The position numbers were made by a program, and so were the translations under genes. The notes beneath the pieces are model-generated. The model had not been told where the DNA came from and made no database searches. It was given only the letters and a program-made list of their open reading frames with translations. A stretch of DNA of 64,000 bases from Symbiodinium kawagutii. Lineage: Eukaryota > Sar > Dinophyceae > Suessiales > Symbiodiniaceae. Positions within the stretch are counted from its first letter, which is position 1. The number at the start of each line of letters is the position of its first letter. Shown here one piece after another: positions 30,829 to 42,334 of this stretch. The stretch lies in contig VSDK01012888.1 of assembly GCA_009767595.1 (NCBI GenBank), positions 185,357 through 249,356 of the forward strand. The letters are read 5' to 3'.

Positions 30829-31818
30829 GATTGCATTACCTGGCCCCGCTGGGGCGAATCATAGCCATGGTGGTCATGGCAGTCAACTCTTGGATGTGCC
30901 GCCATGAGCCAGCACGCAGTCACAACGCAGAATCTCGGAGCTCCTCGTGACAGCGAATCCAGTGCGGTTTTGGGAAGTGAGTGGGTTTTCCCAAATGACG
31001 GTCACTGTGAAAGCCTGAAGGCAGCCTTACTGTGGGTTCATGTGGGTTCCAATATTTTCAGAATGGCCTGACATTCGATTGTGCGTGATCACGGGTAGGA
31101 TAGGGTAGGATACATCAGGAGCTGCCTATATTTCGACGCTAAAACGGCTGTTTGATAGCCCAATCAGCAATGACCATTGATCACTTTTTATCATTCAAAT
31201 GAGCCATTTGTTTACCATGATTGGGCACTATGATACAGTAATCCCACTAATAGTCACACCATCAATGGAGCTGGTAGTTTTTATCCCTATCATCTTAGTT
31301 TGTTTACCATTTTGTTGCCGCGCCCTTTGCATGTTGTTCCCCACTTGGAGTTCAAGTCCCTGCGACGCCTGCGTAGCTGGCGCTAGTCACCAGACATCTG
31401 TGGTACGGTGAGGCGCAGGGTGGCCGCCACTGGACGATGATCACCTGGTGATGAGGTGGGTCCGGGAGGTCCCCACAGCAGGCCATCTCCAGACATCCCC
31501 ATCCTCCTTTCAGAACTTAGTGACGTAAAGGGTGCCATAGTAGCTACAAAACCGCCACACACTTGTGGGAATTATTCTTATTCACTTTTGCATGACCTTT
31601 CTGCGAAAAAATGCATGCACGTGTCTTTCAACCCCGAATCAGCTGTGGATGTTAAACACAGGAATATGTAAAATAAACAGGACGATACATGTCTAGCATT
31701 CCTTATCATTAAACTAAGATGTACTACAAGTTTCTTTTGAACTGTATCATGGAAGACGCAACGAAAACACACAGAACTTGTTGGCAAATCACCAGCAACG
31801 CTGGTGGAGCTGGCGAAC
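30829..31818. other. No exon recognised
   Basis: About 1 kb. Mixed composition with a GGGTAGGATAGGGTAGGATA tandem near 31,093. I see nothing coding on either strand that has splice support. Confidence 0.45.
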
Positions 31819-31954
31819 AAATGCCAGGTGGCTGGTGTACTTCAGTGGGTAGGAGTCGTATTCCACCACCTCCACGGTCGACTCCGACTGGTCCTCCTCC
31901 CTTTCACTCAGGCGGAAGAGAACGCGGTCGCACCATGCAGGGGTGCGTTGGGAG
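31819..31954 (-). CDS. Inositol polyphosphate 5-phosphatase-like gene, PAWCDR exon
   Basis: Contains SQRTPAWCDRVLFRLSEREE, then VEVVEYDSYPLKYTSHLAF. PAWCDRVL is the second signature of the inositol polyphosphate 5-phosphatase catalytic domain, which removes the 5-phosphate from inositol phosphates and phosphoinositides. The family then has a Ser-Asp-His near the end. Here the aligned residues are Thr-Ser-His, so the aspartate is missing. Acceptor CTTAAG, donor ATTT|GTTCGC. It is the most downstream of five collinear exons on the minus strand. Confidence 0.8.
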
Positions 31955-32637
31955 CTTAAGTCACCACCTGAAGCCGCGTGGATCTTGGGTAAACCACTGC
32001 TTGCGGTCACTAGTGCCACCACTGCTTACCAACAACAGTAGTGGATAGTGGTTACTAGTGGTGATGCTTGATCAGCGTTCCTAGTGATTCATGATGGTCT
32101 AATCTTGATAAGGTCTTATGATTCAATCACGATGCTTCAAAAGAGGTAATCATGGTTAAAAAACAACAATCAACAGATCAATCACGAATGAAGCAATGCT
32201 TTAATAGCAAATGCTCAGAACCCCAAAAGGATGCTGGATAAACTCATCAGTTTCTGCACCGTCGCCCCAACCGTTGTTCTTGAAAATGGGAGGCGACATG
32301 GTTTCCTTAGGGATGATTCTGGTGGATATTAACCATGGCTGCTCATTGTCATGATGTTCGAATGCTGACAGAACTGATATCCAATGATATCCCATCAGCT
32401 AGCACTGCATTCATTCATCCATGTTCACGCGATATTTCGGATGGGAAACACGTTGCAAACTGGCTGGCCGCATATCGCAATTCAACCTCCGAAACAAAAA
32501 AATCACTGGCGGTCAAATATCATTTTCCACCATTATGTCTGTAGCCACCCTTGCCAATAATGCGAGAAAGTCTGACAAAACAAATCAGTTTACATACACC
32601 CACTCATGAACACACATGTTTGCAATCTATCGTCTAC

Positions 32638-32638
32638 T

Positions 32639-32692
<54 letters not shown>
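32638..32692 (+). repeat. (CAT)n microsatellite
   Basis: About eighteen perfect TCA/CAT triplets, in an intron of the phosphatase-like gene. Confidence 0.95.
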
Positions 32693-32693
<1 letters not shown>

Positions 32694-32990
32694 CTGGCCT
32701 ATGACTAAGGAGGAAGGCACGTGAATGCCTCGGATTTGGAATAGCCTCCATAAGTTCCAGCTACTGTTTCAACACCGTCAAATTTGAGGCATACCAAATA
32801 ATGTTGCAGTATGCTGTGTTTGTATCAAAGGACTGGGCATCTCTACATGTCCCTTCCCAATTGAATGTGGCAAAAAGGCAATTGATGATGCATTTCGTGT
32901 CTGCCAATAATCAATACACGTCACCCATTTCTTCCCCCCATGGACTGCCACAAGTTGCCCAACCCCAACCGCCGGTGCCCCCTGCGGTAC

Positions 32991-33118
32991 CTGGGACATA
33001 TTTGTAGGTGGGTGGAAAGGTCACCTCCGCCTCCTTAAAGCCCAAGGACCTTGCGCTGCGTGAGCCACGAGCTGTGATCCTTGGCGGCCAGGGAGGGGTG
33101 ATCGATCAGGAGGCTCGT
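32991..33118 (-). CDS. 5-phosphatase-like gene, FPPTYKY exon (frameshifted)
   Basis: The end of the exon reads KEAEVTFPPTYKYVP, matching the conserved EGxIxFPPTYK stretch that follows the GDLNYRL motif in this family, with a donor CCCAG|GTACCG. The upstream part, SLLIDHPSLAAKDHSSWLTQ, also fits the family (LLxxDxL). It is in a different frame: one base near 33,035 (GGGCTTTAAG) separates them. Either the gene is decaying, the assembly has an indel, or an unseen splice removes the conflict. Acceptor CCTTGAG. Confidence 0.75.
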
Positions 33119-33714
33119 CTCAAGGAATCTGCTTCCACGAAACGGGTTCACGCTCCCAAAATGAATACCTATATGATGCATTTGAAAATATAGCTAGGTC
33201 TGAAGTATGCAAAACAAAACATCAGCATATGATTCCAATAACCAGGAGGAGTCTTAGTCGACTTTCTGAATGTGACAAGTTGCTGACGATGGCATGACTA
33301 TGCCATATAACCTAAAGAATTGCTACCTGTTCCTTGACAATGCAAATAATTGTCATAGGATTGGGCTACAGGAAAATATCCAAGAATCTACGTGATTTAC
33401 CATCGCTGAAAGTTAAATCATTCACCATTACTAACCATCATGAACCACTAATTCTGCATAATCCAATGATCAAATGGCTCATAATCGACCTTCTTCCACC
33501 ATTCTTAACCATTTTCAACCATTGATTCTGAACCATCCAAGCTGGTCACAGTCATCCAATAGCCATGTCTTCCCAACCATCCGCCGTGCACCGCGTGAAA
33601 ACGCCCACGATGGGGTGCCCTGACCCCCCCTGGCTGCCGATGGTCAGTTCATCACAAAGAAGCCAGGCTTCGGGAGGTCCTCTCCTGGGCAATGAGGTCC
33701 CTCCATGATGAAGA

Positions 33715-34210
33715 GTTAATAGTGGTTAATAGTCATGGTTATAGTGGCTATAGTTATAATATTAAATGGCTATTAATAGTAGGTAATAGTTAATAGCCAT
33801 TAGTTAATAGTGGCTATAAATGATTAATATTGGTTAATAGTGGTTAATAGTGGCTAATAATTATAACCACTATAGGGTATTATAAGGGTTCCAATAGTGG
33901 CTAATGGTGGGTAACAATGATTAATAGTGGTTCATAGTGGCTAATAGTGGGAATTATAAGGGTTATAAAAGTGTTTGATAGTCAATAGTGGGTAAACATG
34001 GTTAATAGTGGTTAATAGTGGCTGATAGAAAGGGGTCTTGTAGGGGGTGATGACCATGGTCAATAGCGGTTGATAGCGGTTAATAGCAGTCAATAGTGGT
34101 TAATAGTCGCTAGTAGATGCTAGTAGCGGTTAATAATGGTTAATAATGATTTATAGTGGCTAAGAATGGCTACTAGACACCCAGGTTAATTGTGGGTTGA
34201 TAGTGGTATT
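33715..34210 (+). repeat. Degenerate TTAATAGTGG minisatellite
   Basis: About 500 bp of GGTTAATAGT, GGCTAATAGT and GGTTGATAGT words, period mostly 10-12, with interruptions. Similar words recur at 52,055-52,130. Confidence 0.85.
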
Positions 34211-34466
34211 CAAACCCGAGTAGGGTTGTGCTTGGATGTGCAGCTGGGGTTGTAACCATGGTTATAGACTCTTTAAGGTAGCTGAACTAGGCTGAACTAA
34301 CCCCTCGAAACCATGGAACCACTCAGGAGCCGTGGGGGTGCACATGTAAGTAAGAAACAAATGGCTAACCATTGGGGAAACAATGATAGAAACAGGTGTT
34401 TAATTATTCTTGGTTGGTCATCCCCAGTCATGTACACAATCGTCAAATGTAATTATTGCTCATTTC

Positions 34467-34519
34467 GAATAATAAACCCGCCCATTTTGGGATACCTCTG
34501 GTTTGAGAAACACCCACAT
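34467..34519. mobile_element. Family B element, right half only (B3)
   Basis: AATAATAAACCCGCCCATTT, then TGGGATACCTCTGGTTTGAG and AAACACCCACAT, match the right end of family B. A left end is not found nearby. Confidence 0.45.
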
Positions 34520-34890
34520 GGGTTGCGTATTCACATAAGTGCAGGCATTTGCATGTACGAGTATATATGGGCGTTGACGCCTGCGCATCGTTTGCATGAA
34601 CAAAAAACAGTGAGTATTGATCGAATTTTCTATGATTGCGCTCGATTTTGGCCTCCCTACTGTTGCTGGGGCTGGACCCCTAAGGGAACAGTTTCGAATC
34701 CCCAATCCGCGAGGCCAGAACACTAGTTGAGCTGATGAACCCAGCGTTGATGGATGCGGATTTCAGGAGCCCTATGGTGGTCACGATCCCAAGAATATGA
34801 GGTCCCTTCTTGTGGATTAGCTTCTTGTAGGTCAAAATCTCCAAGCCCCAAGAATTGAACAGTTGCAGCTTCTTGGAAGTCGTGGCCAAC

Positions 34891-35043
34891 CTGCGAGCCG
34901 CAGCTCCCCCTGCGTTTCGGCTGCGTTTCGGTAGGACTTCTCCCTCCGGCAAGTCCACCACCAGTCGAGAGTTGGTATCGCCCAAGATCACTGTCAAGTC
35001 GTGCGCTAGGGCGCGATACACGGAGGCACGGTGGAAGCCGTTC
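34891..35043 (-). CDS. 5-phosphatase-like gene, GDTNSRL exon
   Basis: 153 nt from the acceptor TTGCCCAG to the donor CGCAG|GTTGGC. The product has GFHRASVYRALAHDLTVILG followed by DTNSRLVVDLPEGEVLPKRS. ILGDTNSRL corresponds to the WxGDLNYRL signature of the 5-phosphatase catalytic core; Asp and Asn of GDxN are kept. The order relative to the other motifs is as in the family. Confidence 0.8.
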
Positions 35044-35977
35044 CTGGGCAAACCCCATCGTGGGAACATGTTGGGGGAATGGTTGTGCCAACGGCTTGAA
35101 GAGCCAAGTACTGACATCATGAATTTTGTGCCAGCTTGTAACTGCGCCGTGGCTGGGCATCGCATAATGCGAAAAAATGTTCCATCCCATGCCAGCGAAG
35201 AGATACATCAATAGTCATGAACGAGTTTTTCAGGGGTTCACAGTGGGCATGGGGTTGGTTGGCTATTGTCGTTCAATGCGCAGCTTTGACTATCACACAG
35301 GACGCAATGAACCACTACATTTTTTCTATGAATCTCATATGATTGGATTTGATGAATACTTCGCTATGTAGATTCAAGCTCGTGACATGTACCCACACAA
35401 AACCCCATCAAGAAAACAACCCACTTGATCTCATGTCGTGCTTGCCACTTGTATCTACGATGGGTGTCCCATTGGCAAGCGATCAGAAGTGCTGTTGATA
35501 TTCCTGTTGCTGACAAGCGTTGGCAAAAACAAAATCTCCAATGCAATTTCAAGAGGCGCAAAAAAAGCTTGGGACCTTACCCATGTTCGGCAACTTTGAT
35601 TTCATCTTGAATGGAATTATGATGAATTATGCATGAACTAATTATCCTTGGCTGTCTTGATTCAAGACCTCCACAAAGTTTTCTTTGTTAATTAGGTGCA
35701 ATTGTACAAGACATTATGATAAAACGATTGGCGTGTTCTGAAGATAGGTTCTACTAGGCAACCCTGGTAGTGGCGTGTGCATGTGCATATGTGCATTACT
35801 TCTGCCTACCATCTAGCTAGACAAATTCCTTACATTTCAAAGCACTCAGCAACACCCTACGGTAACCAACTAACTAATCAGTAAACTAACCACGATGTTT
35901 CAAATGCAGATCAATGTTGGACAGCACCCAACAAAACTCGCAAAATGGAAAGGAACAAACACAGAAAAAAACACTAC
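35044..35977. other. Intron-like, no exon recognised
   Basis: Between two phosphatase-like exons. Nothing else supportable. Confidence 0.45.
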
Positions 35978-36158
35978 GCTTTCCCAAAGCCATGGTCTTC
36001 GGCTGCCGGGAAGAGCCATTGCGGGAGATGCCCTGGAAAGCATAGGACAAGATCTCATGAAGGTGTTCGTTTCGATCCTCCGCCTTGCCACTGCCGGAAG
36101 GCAAATGAACGTTCACGAAGCAAACGGAGATTTCTCCACAGGAAAATCTCACACAGAC
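35978..36158 (-). CDS. 5-phosphatase-like gene, FVNVHLPSG exon
   Basis: 181 nt between the acceptor AACTGAG and the donor AAAGC|GTAGTG. Product VCVRFSCGEISVCFVNVHLP, then SGSGKAEDRNEHLHEILSYA. The FVNxHLxxG...RN pattern is the conserved strand and His/Asn region of the 5-phosphatase fold (FVNSHLAAG in classical members). Confidence 0.8.
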
Positions 36159-36793
36159 CTCAGTTTTGCTTGCTTCTCTGGTGCTTTCTTTGGAGGGTGG
36201 ATTCCGGCACCAAATGGCCAAACCTACCAAGCAATCAAGCAACGATAGAGACAAACACATACAATGTCCTCAGGATAAACCAAAAAATATCCACTATTAA
36301 TGATGGCAGTTTCATGAAATTTCTGCTGTCAATTTGGAATCATCAATGAGCAGCCAGCACCCAAAGTAGCCGCCTGCAAAGCTGCAAAACATGGAGGATG
36401 CCCAGTCTCGTATATGAAGTAAAATCTTCCTAACACCAAAATGGGTTTGAGGCTGTCATGAAATTATCGGACCCATACCACGGTATGGGATTTGAGATTT
36501 GATCGTTCAATCGTTTGCATGTGTGGTTCCTCCAAAGTTGTTTTTACATTCCTTTTGACAGGCATTTTCTTACCTGACTACCAAAAAAGGTAGCTGTGAT
36601 GTGGTACTAAGGTGCTTTGACAGCAAGCGGACTCCCTTTCAGCTCCAAGAAAGAAAGACTTTGACTTGTACAAACAAACGAAACCAAAAAAGGTCACAGT
36701 TTCATACAAAACGGCTGAAGGCCAGTGGGAATGCCTGCGGCCTTTTGGTCTTGGCCGGTCAGATTCCGTAGGTTTATCTGAAATTAGATTTAC

Positions 36794-36866
36794 ATATGCT
36801 GAGCAGCGTTTCCTCAAAGCCAACCACCATGAGAGGATTGCTTCGCTTTTCAAAGGCATCCGCTAG
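36794..36866 (-). CDS. 5-phosphatase-like gene, VVGFEE exon
   Basis: 73 nt, acceptor CTGACAG, donor ATAT|GTAAAT. Product LADAFEKRSNPLMVVGFEET then LLSI. It fits the beginning of the catalytic domain, where a conserved Gln/Glu-Glu (VxGxQE) binds the metal. Upstream exons with the TWN motif were not found with confidence; the true 5' end lies at higher coordinates. Confidence 0.65.
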
Positions 36867-37948
36867 CTGTCAGGGCCAAAGGACAGCAATGAAATCAAAA
36901 GCAATCGAGGCCATAGCCTAATAATTCCTATTTCAAATGTTTTTTCCTCATGGATTCCAAAGCGTGGAGATGCTCCTCGCCAGTGGGTCAATGTGAAGGA
37001 AGCATAGGAAAAATTTGGCATTGGCTTCATTGACGTAAGCTCTGTAAGGACATAAACCCTCCCCTTCCTGGGAAGGAAATGTCAACGTGGATGGCATCTC
37101 TACAGATTGTCGCCCTGGGGGTTGAAACACAGCGTTGCTACAAAATGATCCTCATCGCCGATGACGATGACGATCCAAAATATCAAAGATTTTTCCAAGG
37201 TGGACCGTACGGAAAGCATGGTTCAGGCACACCAAGATCCAAAAAGAACTGTCAAAGAGTTGAATTTACAATTTGTTTGGTAGTTGAAATTCAAGATGTG
37301 AAATTCCATGATTTGTGGCTTAACAATGGTCGTCGTGGGATGGTTGGGCAAGGGTACCACCCTTCATGGACAAACCCAAATAACAATGTTCCATGAAAAA
37401 AGCTGACCTGGGAAGGTTCTGGTGTTGAGTGCTGGTGAAGACTGAGGAGAGTCAAAACGCCCTTGACCAAACCCAGGTTTTGTTGCAAGACTCGAATAAT
37501 AAAAAAGCACTGTAGCTAAGCCAGCTGAGTCACTCCACCCTTGTTCCCACCGAGCCCTTCAATGCCAGTCTTCACGCGATCACAGTCGATATCCCCAATG
37601 TTTTGCGATAAATGTTCAGACACATAGGCGAGCAAGGACAGTCCAACCATCCTTGGTCCATGTCTACATCCAAACCCTGGCTTGGTGTCAATTCACTGTG
37701 CTTGCAGTTGCAGTTGCAGGTACAACACATGTTGATAATGTGACACAGAGATACACAGAGTCATTGCCGCACTGATTGATGGACTAAATGGTAATAAATC
37801 TCATTGACAAAGAACAACATCAAATATGGAACGCAACAGCACGCACATATGACATTTCACAAGTCATGACCAAATGCTGAAAGTATTCTGCTGATATTCT
37901 CTTTTGAAGCAACGTACGCCAATGCATATCATTCCTTGATCTCACAAC
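36867..37948. other. Intron-like; weak exon candidates only
   Basis: A possible short exon at about 37,062-37,115 (RQSVEMPSTLTFPSQEGE, donor GAGG|GTTTAT) and another at 36,960-37,042 (AYVNEANAKFFLCFLHIDPL) lack one good splice site each. Otherwise nothing. Confidence 0.35.
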
Positions 37949-38031
37949 CTGCAAGGTGCCACCACTTTCACTTCTATGGCAGGCACGGCAGGCCCATTGC
38001 CAAGCAGAGATCGCGTTCCTCTCCGTAAAAG
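37949..38031 (-). CDS. Exon, unknown protein
   Basis: The acceptor GTTGAG and the donor TGCAG|GTTGTG bracket LLRRGTRSLLGNGPAVPAIE and VKVVAPC. May belong to the 5' part of the phosphatase-like gene, but no domain is visible. Confidence 0.6.
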
Positions 38032-38961
38032 CTCAACACCACCTATAGCAACTAGAACAAAGAATGGAAGGATTGATCAAGTGAGGTAGAAGTCCTTTGT
38101 GATCCAGGAGGCAGCTTTAAGTCAAGAGAGCACCAGCTCTCCAAGATGATTTGCTGAGAGCCACATTTGTCCCTTCAGAGCCCATGAAGACAGCACAGGA
38201 GTAGCTCAAGCTGATCAAACTCCAAGGGAGATCCAACCAAAAGCCGACATATTGAATAGCAAATCCCCAGCTGCTCAGCTTAGCTGCAATGAGACCAAGG
38301 GTGGTTTATGGATTCATCATTGGTTTCTACTGACCATGAATTACCAACCACCAAGCACTATCCGTCGCCATCCCGAAGGGTCTGGGCTGAGGGCGAGCCG
38401 ATAGTCAAAATGAGGCCAATATTAGCTGGATGTTAACCATTACCATTCATAGACTAATAACACTGTAACAATAGATGACTTGGAGGAGCCAACTAATAAT
38501 TGGATAACACTAGTATAGTTAATGTTGGTTTCTGATTAGTGCAACCCCCCCTAAAGTAATGAAACCAACAGGTAGATACTAATCAGAAACCAACATTATT
38601 AAGGATAACACTGTCATGCTCCTCCAGAAACATGGATCCATCAGTACAGGACCACTTGGAAGAGCCAATTCCACTAAGCATCAGAAGCTACTCTGCCTGA
38701 GCTCAACACGGCAAGGGAGAAACCACCAACTAGTGCAGGGCTGTTCGGCAGTTTGGGACTTCAACATGAAGTTTGAAGCTGTCTCAAAATGTGAGTTTCT
38801 GGATGCAAACAAACTTAATTGACTCTATACCTACATGTGTTTCCACATGTTTTGGTAGAAGGCACAGCTGAAATCCCCCCCTGCTGACTTACCTGCATCA
38901 TCCTACATCCTCAGGTCCCAGGGCGGCATTCCGAATCACCAAGCATCCCAAAGCTACAGAC

Positions 38962-39084
38962 CTTCAAGAAGTCTCGGCCACTGGTTGCAAGGGTGGCCTC
39001 AATCTTCTCCTCCAGTTCCAACTGTCGGTCTTCATGGCCATCACCGTTCAGCAGCAAAGACATGGGACCCAGTTCCACCAATTC
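38962..39084 (-). CDS. Helical exon, 41 codons
   Basis: Exactly 41 phase-0 codons between the acceptor TATCCAG and the donor AAG|GTCTGT: ELVELGPMSLLLNGDGHEDR followed by QLELEEKIEATLATSGRDFL. Good splice sites and composition. The family is unknown. Confidence 0.7.
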
Positions 39085-39391
39085 CTGGATACCTGATGGG
39101 TCATGCTGAGCATCTGGGAGCTATGATTGATGATCATTGTGGTGGCACTACTGCATATGGAGTGCATAGTTTTTGAGGTAGCTTTGGGGATTGAACCTAC
39201 CATTGGTTGACCCAGCCTGCCGCATAGCTGTCCCAGCTATTTTTGCTGGTTCTTAGCTGCAGCAACCATTAATGGGCGCATCAGGAAGTTGATTCATCGG
39301 GAATATCATGGGTCATGGGATGATCAATATCAATCAACCAGGAACCTGCCCATTTAAGCTGTTCATAATTTGCCCACTTGACATCCACAAC

Positions 39392-39518
39392 CAGTCAGCT
39401 TCCCAAGTTCAACGGTCGAAGGCACCGATGACATATAAATCAGCCGCCTTGCCTTGCCTGGGCGGGGCATCGAGTCTCGTGGTGGTGCAGCAGCCACACC
39501 CAACCCATTTCCGCAGGC
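39392..39518 (-). CDS. Exon, unknown protein
   Basis: The acceptor TTACCAG and the donor GACTG|GTTGTG enclose ACGNGLGVAAAPPRDSMPRP and GKARRLIYMSSVPSTVELGK. The strand and phase are the most natural of the open ones. Confidence 0.55.
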
Positions 39519-39807
39519 CTGGTAAAACGTATGAGTCAATCGAATAACCAGTTTACATGGTGGGATGTGGGGAAAAATGTTCGAAACCACAAACTGATTA
39601 TAGCGGTTCTCTCGTAAAGAAGTGAGATCATCACTTGATCACGCCGTTTCAGTCTTTCAAAGGGTATCTGAAACACTAAAACTATCACTATACGTAAACA
39701 CCGATGGCAATGACTATATATCTATCCCGTGCTGCCAACTATCAGAAGAAGGTCGAATGATCACATTACAAACACGGATAGCAACAAAATATAGACATCA
39801 CTTTCAC

Positions 39808-39873
39808 TTTCAGATCCTGCGCCCTGCATGCCCTCAAGGGCAACTCGGCGCAACCATCTCAATTCTTTACATT
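39808..39873 (-). CDS. Short exon
   Basis: The acceptor CATCGAG and the donor TGAAA|GTGAAA enclose ECKELRWLRRVALEGMQGAG. Basic amphipathic helix. 66 nt. Confidence 0.5.
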
Positions 39874-40164
39874 CTCGATGGGTGATACATACCATGGTAG
39901 GCTCTCGGAAGTTAGGGACAGGGAGAAAACAAAAAACAATTCATCCAGGTCAAATTGAGGCCATACACATCTCACATGCATGTACCAATGAAATGACATA
40001 GCCACAAATACGTGACCAAATTGCGATGAATTGCTGGGGTTTGCACGTATAGCCGGGCCGACCGCCCGCTATTTGACAACAATAGACGGTAGCTAAAGTA
40101 AAACATGAGTTGGGTTTTGGTAATAGATTGTAAACTATTGATATTTTTTTTCAACAATACTCAC

Positions 40165-40385
40165 CCATCCAATAGGCTAATAGAGGCATTACCAGCGATA
40201 TGAAAGTAGCCCTGGCAACAACATACAGTGACCAAACAGTCGGGTGCAAACGTATGTTGTGAATATCTCTGCGTGTTACCGCCCCGTAACAGATTTGCAG
40301 AATGGTTGCGGGTAGTTTGGTGACAATCACCAGCCTAAAGCCAAGTGCCATACCGTCACAGGCTTCGGAGGGCCACTTGGGCCTT
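40165..40385 (-). CDS. Hydrophobic, probable membrane-protein exon
   Basis: 221 nt from the acceptor AGCACCAG to a textbook donor ATGG|GTGAGT. Product RPKWPSEACDGMALGFRLVI, then VTKLPATILQICYGAVTRRD, and after a polar stretch VWSLYVVARATFISLVMPLL. Two hydrophobic segments, about residues 13-32 and 52-72, could span a membrane. This is unlike the charged exons around it. I do not recognise the family. Confidence 0.7.
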
Positions 40386-40756
40386 CTGGTGCTGTCACAT
40401 GTGCTGATATGGGGTCAAACTGTGGGGCGTGAACTGAACTATCATGATATGGCTATGGTTTTGGAAGAAGCGAATATAGCCACCCATCCATATAGATCCA
40501 TAACCATTCAAGAAATGGCCAGTAACTCACATCCGAACAGCTTTGTCATTAAATTTTATGGGGTTTTCACCAGGGGTACAGGGGCCATAGACTCACAACC
40601 ACGTAATAGCAACAAAACCTGTATTATAAGGTATCCTGTGACAACAATCAAATGATCAACCAACAATAATCCAAGGATCACTCAAGAGTCAAACTATATC
40701 ACATGTGTCCATGGTCACCCATATCTGCTCAGTTCTCCGCCCAACATCCGCCACAC

Positions 40757-40869
40757 CTGGGTTCCAAAACAGCCGATCCCAGCGTCGGCCCCCGACGTCC
40801 CTGGAAAGGACGCGAACGTCGAGCCACGGAAGCAACCAAACAGCGAGGTCGTCTTCCCGCGCCACCTTA
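40757..40869 (-). CDS. Exon, Trp/Leu/Asp-rich
   Basis: The acceptor CATGGCAG and the donor CCCAG|GTGTGG enclose KVAREDDLAVWLLPWLDVRV and LSRDVGGRRWDRLFWNP. Clean splice sites; the competing frame is Cys/Gly-rich and less natural. Confidence 0.65.
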
Positions 40870-41030
40870 CTGCCATGCAAATTCCAGGTGCCTTGGTGGC
40901 GCGGCTCTCAAGGGCTGTCCTGGGTGCACAACATTCCCAAAGAACGAGGCACACATGGCAGTGTGGCAAGGAACCACAAGGAACCTACTGTGCAACATAG
41001 CTGGATAGGGATTTGTTCCCAGGCACACAC

Positions 41031-41172
41031 CCGGATATCCATGCTGCTTCCCGGCAAACTTCGCGCAGAAGGCGCTCGTCCCCAGTGTCGATGCGCGTAA
41101 GATGGGGAGGACTCGTCTCCAGAGCGTTGCCGGTCCACAGCAGCTCGAACTTGCGAAACCCCTGCGCCGAGG
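41031..41172 (-). CDS. Exon, unknown protein
   Basis: The acceptor CTCGTCAG and the donor ATCCGG|GTGTGT enclose SAQGFRKFELLWTGNALETS, then PPHLTRIDTGDERLLREVCR and EAAWIS. Balanced composition typical of a folded domain. Confidence 0.7.
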
Positions 41173-41244
41173 CTGACGAGTTTCCAGGGCCATGAATGAA
41201 GCATGTGAATGGCATATCATGGCATAAAGGATGATGATGGATAC

Positions 41245-41381
41245 ATCTTTTGCCTCAGAGCTTGAGTCAGAAGTCGGCACGAAAGATTGGCATAGTGCAA
41301 ACATGGTGGCCGTCGCTGCGCCTTGTGTGAAGCTTCGCTCTGCTTGATTTCGAGCAGCATCAACAGCCTGAATAAACCTGG
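41245..41381 (-). CDS. Exon, unknown protein
   Basis: The acceptor GGCGCCAG is followed by ARFIQAVDAARNQAERSFTQ and GAATATMFALCQSFVPTSDS, with a donor AAGAT|GTATCC. A second frame is also open, but less balanced. Confidence 0.55.
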
Positions 41382-41582
41382 CTGGCGCCAGCCCCACAGC
41401 GGAACAACCCCCCCAACATTGGACCGCCTGAACATCTGCAGAGAGGCAATTGGGTCAAGACGTTTTTTTCGAGCCTTTCCCTCACCTCACCTCCACCCGT
41501 TTGCAACCAAACCGTAAACAATAGAAACGCAGATTTAAATCGAACGACAAAATCGAGAGTACAAGAGATAGATCAAACCGAC

Positions 41583-41718
41583 CTTGGCCCAGAAACTTAT
41601 TTCCAGCTTGTTGCAAGGAGACTTGCTGCTCAGAAGAAAGGCCCATGCTACTCATGGCTGGGGCCCATTTCAGCCACCCGCCGCGGCTGCCATATCCTCC
41701 GGCCCCTGACCCAGCCAT
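41583..41718 (-). CDS. Candidate first coding exon
   Basis: ATG at 41,718 (MAGSGAGGYGSRGGWLKWAP) leads to SSMGLSSEQQVSLQQAGNKF and a donor CAAG|GTCGGT. Gly-rich start followed by a helix. An acceptor GGGTCAG also lies just inside, so it may be internal rather than first. Confidence 0.5.
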
Positions 41719-41879
41719 TAGACACCTCAGCAGGCAGCGGTGTCAAGTAGAAAACCCTCCAGCGGCGAGCTTGGCTCCTGTGACATGCGTGTGTGGTTCA
41801 ATGCGGTTCCCCATTTTTAGGAAAGCTTAAATAAGCTTACTGGACAAATAGCTGGGCGGGGAACATGACAAATGTTCAT

Positions 41880-42030
41880 AGAAACCATTATTTTTTTTGA
41901 TAGAAACCATTAGTTAACTAATAAATTAAGCCAATAGCAACCATGAGCAAACCATTCGTAAACCATTAGTTAGCCAGTAAGCCTTAATGCTCATAGAAAC
42001 CATTAGTAAACCATTAGTTAATCAATCCAC
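41880..42030 (+). repeat. AAACCATTAGTTAA-type short repeats
   Basis: GAAACCATTAGT, AAACCATTAGTTAACTAATA and similar words recur about six times. Confidence 0.7.
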
Positions 42031-42334
42031 CACCAAAACAGCCATAGCCACTACTGTGGACATACCAAAATCGCCCAGTCAAGTCGGGGGCTAGCAGGTC
42101 ACCAAGGCACAAGTTCGCCACGGCATCATCTATGTACACGCATGCACTCGCACTCGCGACTGCTTGAACCTCTTCATGTCTGCCAATACAGTGGTTACAT
42201 AGTGATGGTTAAGGATGCTTAGTGATGGCTAACGATGATTCATGATGGTTGATGATTGTTAGTGATGCTCAGTGATGGTGCCTCCCTACCCTCTCTTTTC
42301 ATTGAGGGTTGCCCACATCGGCCAGCACAACTTT

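Larger units (their letters stand above)
33119..34890. other. Long intron with minisatellite
   Basis: Lies between two phosphatase-like exons. It holds the TAATAGTGG minisatellite (33,715-34,210) and a partial family B element (34,467-34,519). No other exon is supported. Confidence 0.5.
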
